Counted from the stretch's first letter, positions 51,015 to 59,355 are shown. The stretch is DNA of 64,000 nt from Leifsonia shinshuensis (GCF_031456835.1 NZ_JAVDVK010000001.1:1-64000); one strand, 5' to 3'. The notes: generated by a model not told the origin, from the sequence alone. Translations and numbers: made by a program.

Positions 51015-52648
51015 TGGCCCGGCAGAAGAAGGCGTCGCCGGACGCCGCATCCACCGCCCCGTCCTCCGCGGACGCCGTCGAGCGCGCACAGGCCCCCGAA
51101 TCCTCGGGCGGTCGGCGCCTCTCGCCCTGGCGCGTGATCGGCGCGGCCCTCGTCGCCATCGTCGTGGTGTCGGTCGGAGCCGTCGGCTTCCAGTGGTGGA
51201 GCGCCCGCGCCGCCGTCGACGCGAAGCCGTGGTTCGCCTCCTACGTGGACGTGACCGCGACCCCGCGGTTCGCGTTCGAGAACCTGGGTGGCACCTCCAC
51301 CAAGGATGCTGTGCTCTCGTTCGTCGTGTCGTCGAAGACGGACCCGTGCGCACCCAGCTGGGGCGCCGCCTACTCGCTCGACGAGGCCCGCGGTTCGCTC
51401 GACCTGGACCGCCGCATCGCCCGGCTGCAGCAGCAGGGCGGCACGGTCGCGGTCTCGTTCGGCGGCCTGCTGAACGATGAGCTCGCGGTCGGCTGCGACG
51501 ACCCGTCGGCGCTGACGGAGGCGTACGCGTCGGTCGTCGACCGCTACAAGATCGGGACGATCGACCTCGACCTGGAGGGCGCCGGCCTCACCGACCGGGA
51601 TGCGTCCGAGCGCCGCGCCGAGGCCATCGCCGCCCTGCAGCAGGAGCGCCGTGCCGCAGGGAAGGGCCTCGCCGTGTGGCTGACGCTGCCCGTCGCACCG
51701 TCCGGCATGACCTCGGATGGGACGGACGCCATCGCCGCCATGCTCAAGGCGAAGGTCGACATCGCGGGCGTCAACGTGATGACCATGGACTTCGGCGACG
51801 CCAAGGACGCGAAGACGTCGATGGCGAAGGCGGCCGAGTCCGCCGTCTCCGCCGCCCAGCGCCAGCTCGGCGTTCTGTACGACCGGGCGAAGCTGCACCA
51901 GAGCGACCCCAGCCTGTGGGCGAAGCTCGGCGCCACCCCGATGATCGGCCAGAACGACACGCCGGGCGAGGTCTTCTCGCTCGCCGACGCCGCATCCTTC
52001 AACAGCTGGGCCGTGTCGAACGGTCTCGGCCGGATGTCGATGTGGTCGGCGAACCGCGACAAGACGTGCGGTTCCAACTACGTCGACCTGACCGCGGTGT
52101 CGGATGCGTGCAGCGGCGTCTCGCAGGGCAAGAAGACGTTCGCGGGCGTGCTGGCGAAGGGCTTCGACGGCCACATCTCGCTGGGGGAGTCGGCGGTCAC
52201 CACCGCCGAGCCGACCTCGACCGCGGCCGCGGACGACCCGGCGACCTCGCCCTACCCGATCTGGGCCACCAAGAACTCGTACCTGAAGGGCGCGAAGGTG
52301 GTCTGGCACCACAACGTGTACCAGGCGAAGTGGTGGACTAAGGGCGACGTTCCGGACAACCCCGTGCTGAACGCGTGGGAGACGCCGTGGGAGCTGGTGG
52401 GCCCGGTGCTGCCGGATGAGACGCCCATCCCGCAGCCGACGCTGCCCGCCGGGACGTACCCGACGTGGAGCGGGACGGCGGCGTACGACAAGGGCCAGCG
52501 CATCCTCTTCGACGGCGTGCCCTTCGAGGCCAAGTGGTGGACGCAGGGCGACAGCCCCGAGGCCGCCAGCGCCGACCCCGACTCGTCGCCGTGGGCTCCG
52601 CTCACGCAGGACGAGATCGACCAGATCATCGGCGGCTCCGGCCGCTGA
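51014..52648 (+). CDS. Membrane-anchored GH18-like hydrolase with two chitin-binding modules
   Basis: 544 residues. A cytoplasmic Ala/Ser-rich start (1-38) leads to one helix (about 40-60) that anchors an external TIM-barrel-like domain. The chitinase-family motif reads IGTIDLDLEGAG, with catalytic E188 in the D-x-D-x-E signature; earlier VAVSFGG is the usual strand 3. Two C-terminal CBM5/12-like modules follow (about 415-460 and 485-525), each with a Y-P-x-W ... AKWWT pattern. Coupling to the GT2 (ATGA overlap) suggests that it trims or tailors the polymer made by that enzyme, perhaps an N-acetylhexosamine polymer. Confidence 0.78.
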   Translation: MARQKKASPDAASTAPSSADAVERAQAPESSGGRRLSPWRVIGAALVAIVVVSVGAVGFQWWSARAAVDAKPWFASYVDVTATPRFAFENLGGTSTKDAVLSFVVSSKTDPCAPSWGAAYSLDEARGSLDLDRRIARLQQQGGTVAVSFGGLLNDELAVGCDDPSALTEAYASVVDRYKIGTIDLDLEGAGLTDRDASERRAEAIAALQQERRAAGKGLAVWLTLPVAPSGMTSDGTDAIAAMLKAKVDIAGVNVMTMDFGDAKDAKTSMAKAAESAVSAAQRQLGVLYDRAKLHQSDPSLWAKLGATPMIGQNDTPGEVFSLADAASFNSWAVSNGLGRMSMWSANRDKTCGSNYVDLTAVSDACSGVSQGKKTFAGVLAKGFDGHISLGESAVTTAEPTSTAAADDPATSPYPIWATKNSYLKGAKVVWHHNVYQAKWWTKGDVPDNPVLNAWETPWELVGPVLPDETPIPQPTLPAGTYPTWSGTAAYDKGQRILFDGVPFEAKWWTQGDSPEAASADPDSSPWAPLTQDEIDQIIGGSGR

Positions 52649-52655
52649 ACCAGGA

Positions 52656-52824
52656 TCGGCGGCGGGACGCTGACTCCCCCCATCGTGTCCCGTCGCCGAC
52701 TCGACCTGGACTCCCGCTGCGGGGCGGGAGCACCCAGGCGCCCGCGCGCGCCCTCGGCGTGCCCGGCGCAGTGCCGGCGGGGATGCGCGTGCCTTCGGGT
52801 GGTGCGCGTCGTCCCTGCCGGCAC
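52656..52824. other. Hairpin-rich spacer after the polysaccharide locus
   Basis: No gene. Three stems: 52656-52668 with 52687-52699 (12 of 13 pairs, a terminator candidate); CTCCCGC/GCGGGAG (52711-52717 with 52724-52730); GTGCCGGC/GCCGGCAC (52771-52778 with 52817-52824). A TAAGCT box (52875-52880) serves the next gene. Confidence 0.5.
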
Positions 52825-52922
52825 GCTAGAGCCCGCGTTATCGCTTCGTGACCCCGGGGCGGCGACACCGACTCTAAGCTGACGCTGCTGCGGGGAGCAG
52901 CACAACAGAACACTGGGGGAAC

Positions 52923-53354
52923 ATGAATCGATCGTCGAAGGCCGCCCTCGTCGGGGCGACCGCCATCGTGTCGGTGCTCGCACTGGCGGGTTGTGCCGCC
53001 GGTACCGGCGCCGCAGCCGCGCCGACGCCGACCGTGACCGTCACGTCGACCGTGACGGCGACGCCCGCGCCGGCGTCCGCCTCGCCGGACGACCCGATGG
53101 ATGCGCTGACCGCCTGGACGGCGTGCGTCGTGCTGGCGCAGGAGGTCTACGTCTCGCAAGCGCCGAACGCGAAGATGGCGCCGTACAACCCGAAGACTCC
53201 GCCGACGAAGAACGCCGACGGAACCTGGCGGGCGATCGTCGGCTTCCCGCTCGACCCGCCGCCGGAGGGGGCCGCCAGCGTCGTGGTCATCTGCGACATC
53301 GGCGGCACGAAGGGCGCCCCCACCCTCGTCCACTGGTCGACCAAGGACATCTGA
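52923..53354 (+). CDS. Putative lipoprotein (143 aa)
   Basis: The signal peptide ends in the lipobox LAGC (C24), followed by a Pro/Thr/Val linker and a ~75-residue domain starting MDALTAWTACVVLAQEVY with two cysteines. No family is recognised. CTGGGGGAAC precedes the ATG. It is anchored outside the membrane. Confidence 0.7.
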   Translation: MNRSSKAALVGATAIVSVLALAGCAAGTGAAAAPTPTVTVTSTVTATPAPASASPDDPMDALTAWTACVVLAQEVYVSQAPNAKMAPYNPKTPPTKNADGTWRAIVGFPLDPPPEGAASVVVICDIGGTKGAPTLVHWSTKDI

Positions 53355-53387
53355 CCGGAGCGTGCGCGAGCCCTCCCTGCGACACGG

Positions 53388-53393
53388 TAGGAT
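53388..53393 (+). promoter_or_regulatory. Candidate -10 box of tRNA-Pro
   Basis: TAGGAT, 42 bp before the tRNA 5' end; RNA would start near 53400. No clear -35 is seen. Confidence 0.4.
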
Positions 53394-53435
53394 GGTCGAG
53401 TTGCCTCGCGCGGCTCCGGCCGCGATCGACGGTAA

Positions 53436-53512
<77 letters not shown>

Positions 53513-53516
53513 ATAA

Positions 53517-53557
53517 AAATCCCGGTCAGACGAGAAATTGTCTGACCGGGATTTCTT
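53517..53557 (+). terminator. Terminator after tRNA-Pro (element-borne)
   Basis: A perfect 15-bp stem (53517-53531 with 53540-53554) of AAATCCCGGTCAGAC around GAGAAATT, ending in ATTTCTT. Since it lies inside attL, it came with the element and replaces the host terminator now at 58719-58784. Confidence 0.88.
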
Positions 53558-53571
53558 GCGTTAAGGGGCGA

Positions 53572-53995
53572 TTAGACCTGCCCTGTGTGCAGTCTGTGTG
53601 CACTCGCCGCTCGGGGGATCGATGCGTTCGCCTTTTCGGAGGCTTCCCGCGCCGCATGGCCGATCAAATGGGCGTAGATATCGGCGGTGACAGCCACCGA
53701 CGAATGGCCCAGCATCTTCGACACCAACCCCAGCTACGCGCCGCTTGCGAGCAGCAGAGAGGCGCGTTCATGGCGCAGGCCGTGGAACGTCATTCGCGGT
53801 AGTCCCGCCTGAATCCGCAGCTTGTCGAAAAGGCGAGTGACGTACTGCGGTTTCAACGGTTGGCCGTCCTCGTAGGTGAACACGTATCCGGTGTCTTCCC
53901 ACACGCTCCCGAGGGCGTCAGCCTCTGCGCGTTGCTGCGCTCCCCATGTCAGGAGAACCGCCCTGGCTGCGGTCGCTGCTGTGTCGGTTTCTGCG
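53572..53995 (-). pseudogene. Tyrosine integrase, C-terminal fragment
   Basis: About 140 codons of an integrase read leftward: QRAEADALGSVWEDTGYVFTY, then LKPQYVTRLFDKLR, MTFHGLRHERAS (H-x-x-R box), and LGHSSVAVTADIYAHL (second histidine and nucleophile tyrosine). An in-frame TAG (53734-53736) interrupts the catalytic domain between these boxes. The N-terminal and core-binding domains are gone: the frame ends at a junction with tail-gene sequence at ~53995. The integrase lies against attL, as expected for this family. Confidence 0.85.
53582..53602. repeat. Candidate integrase arm sites, left
   Basis: CCTGTGTGCA (53582-53591) and TCTGTGTGCA (53593-53602), 11 bp apart in the same orientation, within the integrase 3' end. 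Related copies lie near attR. Confidence 0.5.
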
Positions 53996-55332
53996 ATGCA
54001 GGACCAGTCTCAGGCCGCCTCCGATTACGCCCAAGCGTTGCAGGCGGATAACGGGGCGATCAAGGAGAACGTTCGCCTCACTGCGGTGAAGAATCTGCAC
54101 GACTCCGGGGCCATCAAGTCGGCCCACGAGTTGGGTATCTCCACGTCCGATCTGACTGAAGCTTCGCTCGGGAACGCGGAAGCGCTGAGGCGGGTAAACG
54201 CGCAACTTGCGGCCGCCGAAAAGAGCCTAGGAAATGCGGGTGGCTCGACGGGTGCGATGACCGCGAAACAACAGGAAGCGGCTGGGGCCATTGTCAACGT
54301 GCGTGATCAGTTGGGCGAGCAGTCCAAGGCTCTCGCTGCGGCGAAGATCATTCAGCAGGAGAACACTGACGCTGTAAGTGCAGCCAATTCGAAGATCGGT
54401 ACCAACGTTGATCTGTTGGGGGCCATGCGGGCGGCGACTGACAAGGCGGCTGACGCAACCGACAAGCTCGCTCAGAAGATCGCTGGCATCGGCCGGGTCA
54501 ATCTTGACCAGTCCCAAGCCAACATCCAATATCAGCAATCGACTGCTGACGCAACGGCTTCGCTACAGCAGAACGGCGCAACCCTGGATCTGAACACGCA
54601 AAAAGGCCGCGATAACCGCCAGGCGTTGGATGACCTTGCAGCGTCCGGTATTGCGTTGGTTCCGCGCAGACGAAGGCGGGTGCTTCTGGTGAGCAGTTGA
54701 CCGGGACAATGCAGTCCGTTCATGACCAGTTCGTGAATGCTGCTGTCGCTGCGGGCATGTCGCGTGATGCGGCGGAGAAATTGGCCACACAGTACGGGTT
54801 GGTGCCGAAGGATGTGCACGCGGATTTCAGCACTTCGGGTATCCCGCAGGCGATGGCTGACGCGGCGGCGTTGAAGGCTGCGTATGACGCGATTACCCGA
54901 AATCTGACCATTCACGTGAACCAGATTTTCACGCAGACGGGTCCAGCGCCGCGTGTGGTCCACGGTAACCGTGACGGCGGCACCATGCACGCCGCGGAGG
55001 GCATGACCCTCTCTGCTGGTGGCAGCTCGCACATCGACTCGATCCCGGCAATGTTGGCTCCTCTTGAAGAGGTTATCTCGAACCGGTTTCGTCAGGCGTC
55101 GAACAACCGCATGTTGTTGAAGGCGATCAATGGTGGCGCGAACCGTTTGCAGGTAGCGCAGATGGCGAACCGTCAAGCCGGTCTCGGGGCACAGCCTGTG
55201 CATGTAGCTGTGACGGTCCAGTCGAAGGGCGGCATCGATCTGTCGAACTACATCGACGTGAAAGCTCAAGCTGTCACGGAGCGGATGTTCAAGAGAGCTG
55301 CGCGCGAGCTGCGAGGTGGCCTGACGTGGTGA
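53996..55332 (+). pseudogene. Phage tail tape-measure protein, truncated and frameshifted
   Basis: The remaining C-terminal part of a tape-measure protein. It is Ala/Gln/Asp-rich and helical (QDQSQAASDYAQALQADNGA; AVAAGMSRDAAEKLATQYGL; HAAEGMTLSAGGSSHIDSIPAMLAPLEEVIS, a typical tape-measure ending). Frame 1 stops at 54700, and the continuing frame (AQTKAGASGEQLTGTM...) begins after a one-base slip near 54655-54668. The 5' portion was lost at the integrase junction, so no proper start or ribosome site remains. Confidence 0.8.
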
Positions 55333-55475
55333 ACGGAGAGGATCTGCTCATGTCAGAGCGCGAATATTGGGTGCGGGTGCCGAAGGTGTACGCCCGGGTA
55401 ATGCAGTTGTTTGGCGCAGCCGTGACGATTGAAACTAGGAAATTCGGTTCACAAGAACGCCCAAGACGATTGTGA
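55329..55475 (+). pseudogene. Truncated phage tail gene after the tape measure
   Basis: A 48-codon ORF (GTG, VNGEDLLMSEREYWVRVPKVYARVMQ...) whose start overlaps the tape-measure stop by 4 nt, as the next tail gene would. Its end runs into the convergent cargo gene (55435-56346), so it is probably cut off by a deletion. Confidence 0.5.
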
Positions 55476-56346
55476 CTATCACCGTCCCGAAGAACGTCCA
55501 AACCGCTCTACCGCGCGAGTTTCGGCCACCGCGGATAATCTCGACAGCCGGCACCATACGCCTGACCAGTGCGGTGATGCCCACAACGGCCCAGAGGGCG
55601 ACAAAAATAAAGAGCAGTGCAATATTGGCGACCGCGCTAGAAGGAACACCCTTCGTGTTGGAGAGCCCCACGACGATGAGAGCTCCGGCCACCGCGAAGC
55701 TGCCAGCCAGGCTGCCAGCGACCACCGGAAGGCTTCTGAGATATCTCCAGCTCGGAATCCCCTTAAGGACCTGATCTTCCAGCTCAGAGAACGCAGCCCG
55801 TGCCCACTTTTCGTCATTCGAAGACACTGTGAGTTTGAGGCCTGAGTCGACCGCAAGTTCGATAGCAATGCGTTCGCCGGCCAAGTAGGCCGAGCCAGGC
55901 GCGGTGAATATCACCGAAGATGCGAACACATCGCCGGCTGCGTCTGCCAGGTCGCTCGCTGAGCCAACGTAGGTTTGCGTAGTGCTCACATTGTCATTGA
56001 ACGCTGCCTGTATACGGAGCGAGTTGCGCGCCTTATTTTCCGCGTCAATAAGTTCCTGCTGAGTGTCGGTCAACTCGCTTTCGTTCCGAGCTAGCCTGTC
56101 TTCGGCAATCCGGCGACGGAGATCCTCAGCCTCGGACTCGGCGATATCGCGCTCTGCCTCGGCGATAGAGTTTTTGAGTGTTTTGATCCGCGCCCTCAGG
56201 TGTTGCGTCTCCCGAAGCACATAAGACTCTGCAACCGAGTCGAATTGCTTCTCCACGATGAGAAGTAGTTGTCGGAGGTCGTCACTCGTCCCTGCCCACG
56301 CGTCCCACTGTCTGGTTCGCGCCAGACTCCCGGAAATCACTGCCAC
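55435..56346 (-). CDS. Coiled-coil membrane protein of the element (303 aa)
   Basis: A long predicted coiled coil (about 32-112, heptads such as LRARIKTLKNSIAEAERDIAESE) leads to a mixed domain, then three helices (about 206-228, 239-261, 281-300) at the C-terminus. No known domain is recognised. The GTG lies 7 nt after TAGGCT (56354-56359, minus strand), so it has its own leaderless promoter. The frame is intact although neighbouring phage genes are broken, which points to a retained function; superinfection exclusion is one untested possibility. Confidence 0.7.
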   Translation of the reverse strand: MAVISGSLARTRQWDAWAGTSDDLRQLLLIVEKQFDSVAESYVLRETQHLRARIKTLKNSIAEAERDIAESEAEDLRRRIAEDRLARNESELTDTQQELIDAENKARNSLRIQAAFNDNVSTTQTYVGSASDLADAAGDVFASSVIFTAPGSAYLAGERIAIELAVDSGLKLTVSSNDEKWARAAFSELEDQVLKGIPSWRYLRSLPVVAGSLAGSFAVAGALIVVGLSNTKGVPSSAVANIALLFIFVALWAVVGITALVRRMVPAVEIIRGGRNSRGRAVWTFFGTVIVTIVLGVLVNRIS

Positions 56347-56418
56347 GGCCAGCAGCCTAGCGAGCGCAGACCCTCACAATGCCGACCAGGCACGGCAAGC
56401 CCTTCGGAATGGTCACCA

Positions 56419-56455
56419 CCGCGACTCACCTGTTGCAGACCCTTCCGAGTCGCGG
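56419..56455. terminator. Hairpin between cargo genes
   Basis: CCGCGACTC (56419-56427) pairs perfectly with GAGTCGCGG (56447-56455). It lies after the stop of the 157-residue gene and before the coiled-coil gene on the minus strand. Confidence 0.45.
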
Positions 56456-56496
56456 ATGACCAGACAGGCCAGGTGTACCTGTCGAGGCGGATGGGC

Positions 56497-56970
56497 CTAG
56501 GACGCGTCACATCTTGAAGCATCGTCACCCCGAGTTCGACGCCTGACAGCGCCTCGCCGCTTCAGGCCCCTAATAGTCGCCCAGACGAAAATCCAGAAGA
56601 AGATCACGATGAACACACCCATTGCCACGGAGGCAATGGAGTAGCTGGTAGATGCCACGTCTGGTGGAAGACGCAAGACCGACGGGGCAAGAAGGAATAA
56701 CAGCAAAGCGACGCCCACTCCGATGGCCCACCGGTACAACGCGTAAGGCCCACGCATCGGAGCGGATCGACTTACGGCGTATTCCATCGCAAGCTCGTCT
56801 CGCAGTGATTCCAGCTGAGTGCGCACGTCACCCGCTTCGAGCTTGGGTGCGAGATCAGTAAGCCGCTCTATGTGCCGCAACGCTTCGCCGTCTCGGATTA
56901 GCAACGCGATGGCAGTAACCAAGCCGGCAGCCGACGTGATCAGTGCTGCGACGATGCCATAGAAGTCCAC
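56497..56970 (-). CDS. Three-helix membrane protein of the element (157 aa)
   Basis: Helices at about 5-25, 80-99 and 111-133. The segment between helices 1 and 2 is an amphipathic charged helix (LRHIERLTDLAPKLEAGDVR). The C-terminus is Arg-rich. No family is recognised. It starts with GTG. It is the third gene in the leftward set after the 180-residue and 106-residue genes. Confidence 0.65.
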   Translation of the reverse strand: MDFYGIVAALITSAAGLVTAIALLIRDGEALRHIERLTDLAPKLEAGDVRTQLESLRDELAMEYAVSRSAPMRGPYALYRWAIGVGVALLLFLLAPSVLRLPPDVASTSYSIASVAMGVFIVIFFWIFVWATIRGLKRRGAVRRRTRGDDASRCDAS

Positions 56971-56979
56971 AGCCCATTC

Positions 56980-57300
56980 CTACCAGCCACCCCGCGTTGC
57001 CTTTCGCAACCGCGCTACGTCGGTTGTTACCGCCCTGCATTCGCGGCCCTCCTGGCCGACGGTGAACCAATCGAAAGCGCCTTCGTGGGCAAGCAATCGA
57101 GGCTGTGTAATCCGTTCAATCAAGTGAATTTCCGTGAAGCCCGCCTCCCTGGAAAAGTAGATGGCTCGATTCCCTAGTCCCATCGCTCCATGAATCAACG
57201 CGTCCCCTTCCAGGCGGAATTCGGCCTCTATCGGGTCGCTGATGAGCGTTTCACCGTCCGGAAGACTTAATCGCAGGTACTCAAACCAAGCATCGTCCAA
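56980..57300 (-). CDS. Soluble hypothetical protein, TTG start (106 aa)
   Basis: Reads LDDAWFEYLRLSLPDGETL...EFRLEGDALIHGAMG...GFTEIHLIERITQP, a mixed alpha/beta domain without cysteine clusters or helices. TTG at 57300 follows GGAGCGAAAG with good spacing and lies 16 nt after the stop of the upstream gene; no ATG or GTG fits. Function unknown. Confidence 0.6.
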   Translation of the reverse strand: MDDAWFEYLRLSLPDGETLISDPIEAEFRLEGDALIHGAMGLGNRAIYFSREAGFTEIHLIERITQPRLLAHEGAFDWFTVGQEGRECRAVTTDVARLRKATRGGW

Positions 57301-57316
57301 CTTTCGCTCCGGCGCG

Positions 57317-57859
57317 CTATTTCGAAACCGTGAAGACGCCGTCGAGCCCGCGGTCAGGGTGGTAGGTCCACGAGAAGGAGACGTTGCTCCACGTCTCGCT
57401 CTGACGCCCGTCGAGTGAGGTCGTTTGGTCGATGTGGGACACAACTGCGCTAGGCGCGTTGAGGGTACGCAAAAGGCAGGCCTCATCTTCGATGCTCAGG
57501 CCGCTGTAGTCCTCATCTCCCTCCCCGTTCACAGTCAGGGTGTAGCCGCTGTCCGCTAACTCCGCGTCGTCGTTCGCCATCAACCCGCACTCCGATAGTG
57601 CGTCTTTCAGGACCGACTTTTGCGCTTCCGCCTTCTTGGCTGCGGCAGCCTTCGCTTTTTGCTGTGCAGCAGCGTGAGCGGCGCCAGCCGTCGCTGATGA
57701 AACGGCCCAGGCCCCGCCCATGACGCCTATGCCTAGAAGCAAGCCGGCAATGCCAGTCGCCAGGGGCAAGAGCCATCGGGGGAGGGGTGCGGGCCTCGGC
57801 GACGGAGGAGGGGTGTTCTCGCCCGTCGCTGATGGTGGCTGTTGCGGTACTTCATCCAT
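57317..57859 (-). CDS. Single-pass membrane protein with extracytoplasmic domain (180 aa)
   Basis: A Pro-rich cytoplasmic start (1-28), one helix (29-52), an Ala/Lys-rich stalk (60-80) and a ~95-residue external domain with two cysteines (C91 and C128). Similar architectures are common in actinobacterial secreted proteins; no name can be given. The ATG is 6 nt after TACTCT (57866-57871, minus strand), so it heads the cargo transcript as a leaderless gene. Confidence 0.7.
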   Translation of the reverse strand: MDEVPQQPPSATGENTPPPSPRPAPLPRWLLPLATGIAGLLLGIGVMGGAWAVSSATAGAAHAAAQQKAKAAAAKKAEAQKSVLKDALSECGLMANDDAELADSGYTLTVNGEGDEDYSGLSIEDEACLLRTLNAPSAVVSHIDQTTSLDGRQSETWSNVSFSWTYHPDRGLDGVFTVSK

Positions 57860-58004
57860 GCACGCAGAGTAGAGCGATCCTCAACTCTTGGCCATCCGTG
57901 CTCGCACCCAGTTCGGGGGCAGTTCTCTACCCGTCTGGACGACGTTCAATCCATGTGGACCAAAGGTGGTCAACACGGCTGGCCCGGCCTGTAAGACTGC
58001 CGGA

Positions 58005-58115
58005 ATGACGAACCGGATTACTGTCGCGCAAGTGCACTCTGCCGCGCGAGTGCTGGGCATGCATCCTTCCCGCCTACTGCGGGTGTTGCTTGGGGCGCTT
58101 GCTGATGGAGAGTGA
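58005..58115 (+). CDS. Short ORF before the excisionase-like gene (36 aa)
   Basis: MTNRITVAQVHSAARVLGMHPSRLLRVLLGALADGE, a small basic helical peptide overlapping the next gene by 11 nt. It may be a diverged small regulator or a leader; no motif decides. Confidence 0.4.
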   Translation: MTNRITVAQVHSAARVLGMHPSRLLRVLLGALADGE

Positions 58116-58320
58116 GCCGTGGGTGGACAGCGAAGCGCTCGCAGCGCACCTGGGCAAGTCGGTCTTCACCGTTCGACGGTGGGCACAGACGGGCACAGTG
58201 CCGGGCCGGAGGGTGGGCAACGGGTGGATGTTCCGCATCAGTGAAGTAGATGACCACCTGAGTCGGCCGCTTGACCCGTGGCAGCAATCGAGGAGATCAC
58301 GGGCACGCAACAGAAGTTGA
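58105..58320 (+). CDS. Excisionase-like HTH protein (71 aa)
   Basis: A MerR-type (HTH_17) DNA-binding fold: WVDSEALAAHLGKSVFTVRRWAQTGTVPGRRVGNGWMFRISEVDDHL. Size and place near attR fit a recombination directionality factor working with the integrase, which is now broken. The ATG is chosen over an in-frame TTG at 58090. The basic tail (RRSRARNRS) could aid DNA binding. Confidence 0.75.
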   Translation: MESEPWVDSEALAAHLGKSVFTVRRWAQTGTVPGRRVGNGWMFRISEVDDHLSRPLDPWQQSRRSRARNRS

Positions 58321-58351
58321 GCCGCGCATGCCACCCCCTAGGGGCAAAATG

Positions 58352-58519
58352 ATGCGCATGGATGAAGCGCAACACGAATCTTCAGAGTTTTACGAGGCAC
58401 TGCACGGCGCGGTGGTGGACGCGCTGAAGTACATGAGCGTAGGGCAGTCCGCCGAAGAAGCTGCAGACGAGGTCCTCGCGCGTCTTCGAACTGCAGGCCT
58501 CCCGATTCCGGACAAGTAA
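58352..58519 (+). CDS. Small acidic hypothetical protein (55 aa)
   Basis: MRMDEAQHESSEFYEALHGAVVDAL... ends ARLRTAGLPIPDK; helical and acidic. In-frame ATGs at 58349, 58352 and 58358; AGGGGC precedes by about 7 nt. It is the last gene before attR. Function unknown. Confidence 0.5.
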   Translation: MRMDEAQHESSEFYEALHGAVVDALKYMSVGQSAEEAADEVLARLRTAGLPIPDK

Positions 58520-58525
58520 AAGAGT

Positions 58526-58557
58526 CCTGTGCGCTCCTGTGCACGGACCTGTGTGCA
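58526..58557. repeat. Candidate integrase arm sites, right
   Basis: CCTGTGCGC (58526), CCTGTGCAC (58536) and CCTGTGTGCA (58548), direct repeats spaced 10 and 12 bp, matching the left pair at 53582-53602. Confidence 0.5.
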
Positions 58558-58675
58558 CACTGCGGAGGTAGACGCTCCAAGACGCTCCGCTCGGAGCGCT
58601 GTACTACGCAGATTGAACCGCAGAATTTCGCCTATTTGGCCAGACGTTCGCAGACGCTCCACTCATGTTCTATGT

Positions 58676-58718
58676 CTGGGGGTCAAGGGGTCGCAGGTTC
58701 AAATCCTGTCAGCCCGAC
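58676..58718. repeat. attR: 43-bp remnant of the original tRNA-Pro 3' half
   Basis: Identical to 53468-53510. The base after it (GTT) shows that the ancestral tRNA gene carried no encoded CCA. It is not a functional tRNA, because the 5' half is missing. Confidence 0.92.
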
Positions 58719-58784
58719 GTTCTGAAAAGCCGGAAGGGCACGGAGGTCGCACAGCGACCACGTGCCCTTCCGGCTTTTCAGAAC
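58719..58784 (+). terminator. Original host terminator of tRNA-Pro
   Basis: A perfect 23-bp stem (58719-58741 with 58762-58784) of GTTCTGAAAAGCCGGAAGGG... type directly after attR. Before insertion it would have followed the tRNA. Confidence 0.85.
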
Positions 58785-58954
58785 TCGCTGCTGACTAATG
58801 GGGTCCCCGCGCGCGAGGGGCCCCGGGCGCTGCGCCTCGCTCTGCGAGGAGCGGCGTCTGGGGTTGCGCGTGGGGCCCAGCCCGACGAACAGGCCGTTTT
58901 CGCAACCTCCCTGGAACCTACAGGCACATTTGCGGGTGTTGGTGTGGCGATACC

Positions 58955-59021
58955 CCGTCCTCGGCGCTACCGAGGACGGCTCCCCAGGCTTGGGGACTGA
59001 GCGCGCTGGGCCACCCAGCGC
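58955..59021. other. Two hairpins before the small-gene cluster
   Basis: CCGTCCTCGG/CCGAGGACGG (58955-58964 with 58970-58979) and GCGCTGGG/CCCAGCGC (59003-59010 with 59014-59021). The stretch 58785-59051 otherwise shows no gene. A TACCAT box at 59022-59027 may start the next message. Confidence 0.45.
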
Positions 59022-59051
59022 TACCATTCCCCCGAACTGTGAGGAGCTCTC

Positions 59052-59318
59052 ATGCCTGACGAGGAACTGCCACCTGCGCTGGCGGAGGCCTATGGCAACC
59101 GCAAGCCGTTCGGTCGAGGCCTCGAGAGCCACCCGAACCCGAAGAGCCGACGATCCGCGAACGTCGCCGGCGCCACCTTCTCCGGTGATCCACGGGACGC
59201 CGCCGAGAACATCGTCTGGGCCAACTCCCTCGGTGCGATCGGTGTCCTCGGTGGGATGCTCCACCTCGCCGTCGCCGCCATCCGGCGCGTCATCGAAGAC
59301 AACGCCGCCCGAGGATGA
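59052..59318 (+). CDS. Hypothetical protein (88 aa)
   Basis: A polar N-terminus (DEELPPALAEAYGNRKPFGRG...NPKSRRSANV) and a moderately hydrophobic C-terminal helix (GAIGVLGGMLHLAVAAIRRV). GAGGAG precedes the ATG. No family recognised. It opens the rightward set of tiny membrane genes. Confidence 0.55.
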   Translation: MPDEELPPALAEAYGNRKPFGRGLESHPNPKSRRSANVAGATFSGDPRDAAENIVWANSLGAIGVLGGMLHLAVAAIRRVIEDNAARG

Positions 59319-59355
59319 CGACGTTGACTGCCGCCGGCCAGGGCGGCGTGACGTA

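Noticed and set aside
58676..58718. A second tRNA-Pro gene
   Set aside because: Only the 3' half from the anticodon loop is present; no acceptor 5' strand or D arm precedes it. It is an attachment-site copy.
58870..58895. Another attachment-site copy (CAGCCCGACG) beyond attR
   Set aside because: Only about 10 bp match the tRNA end and the flanks do not continue; chance is likely.
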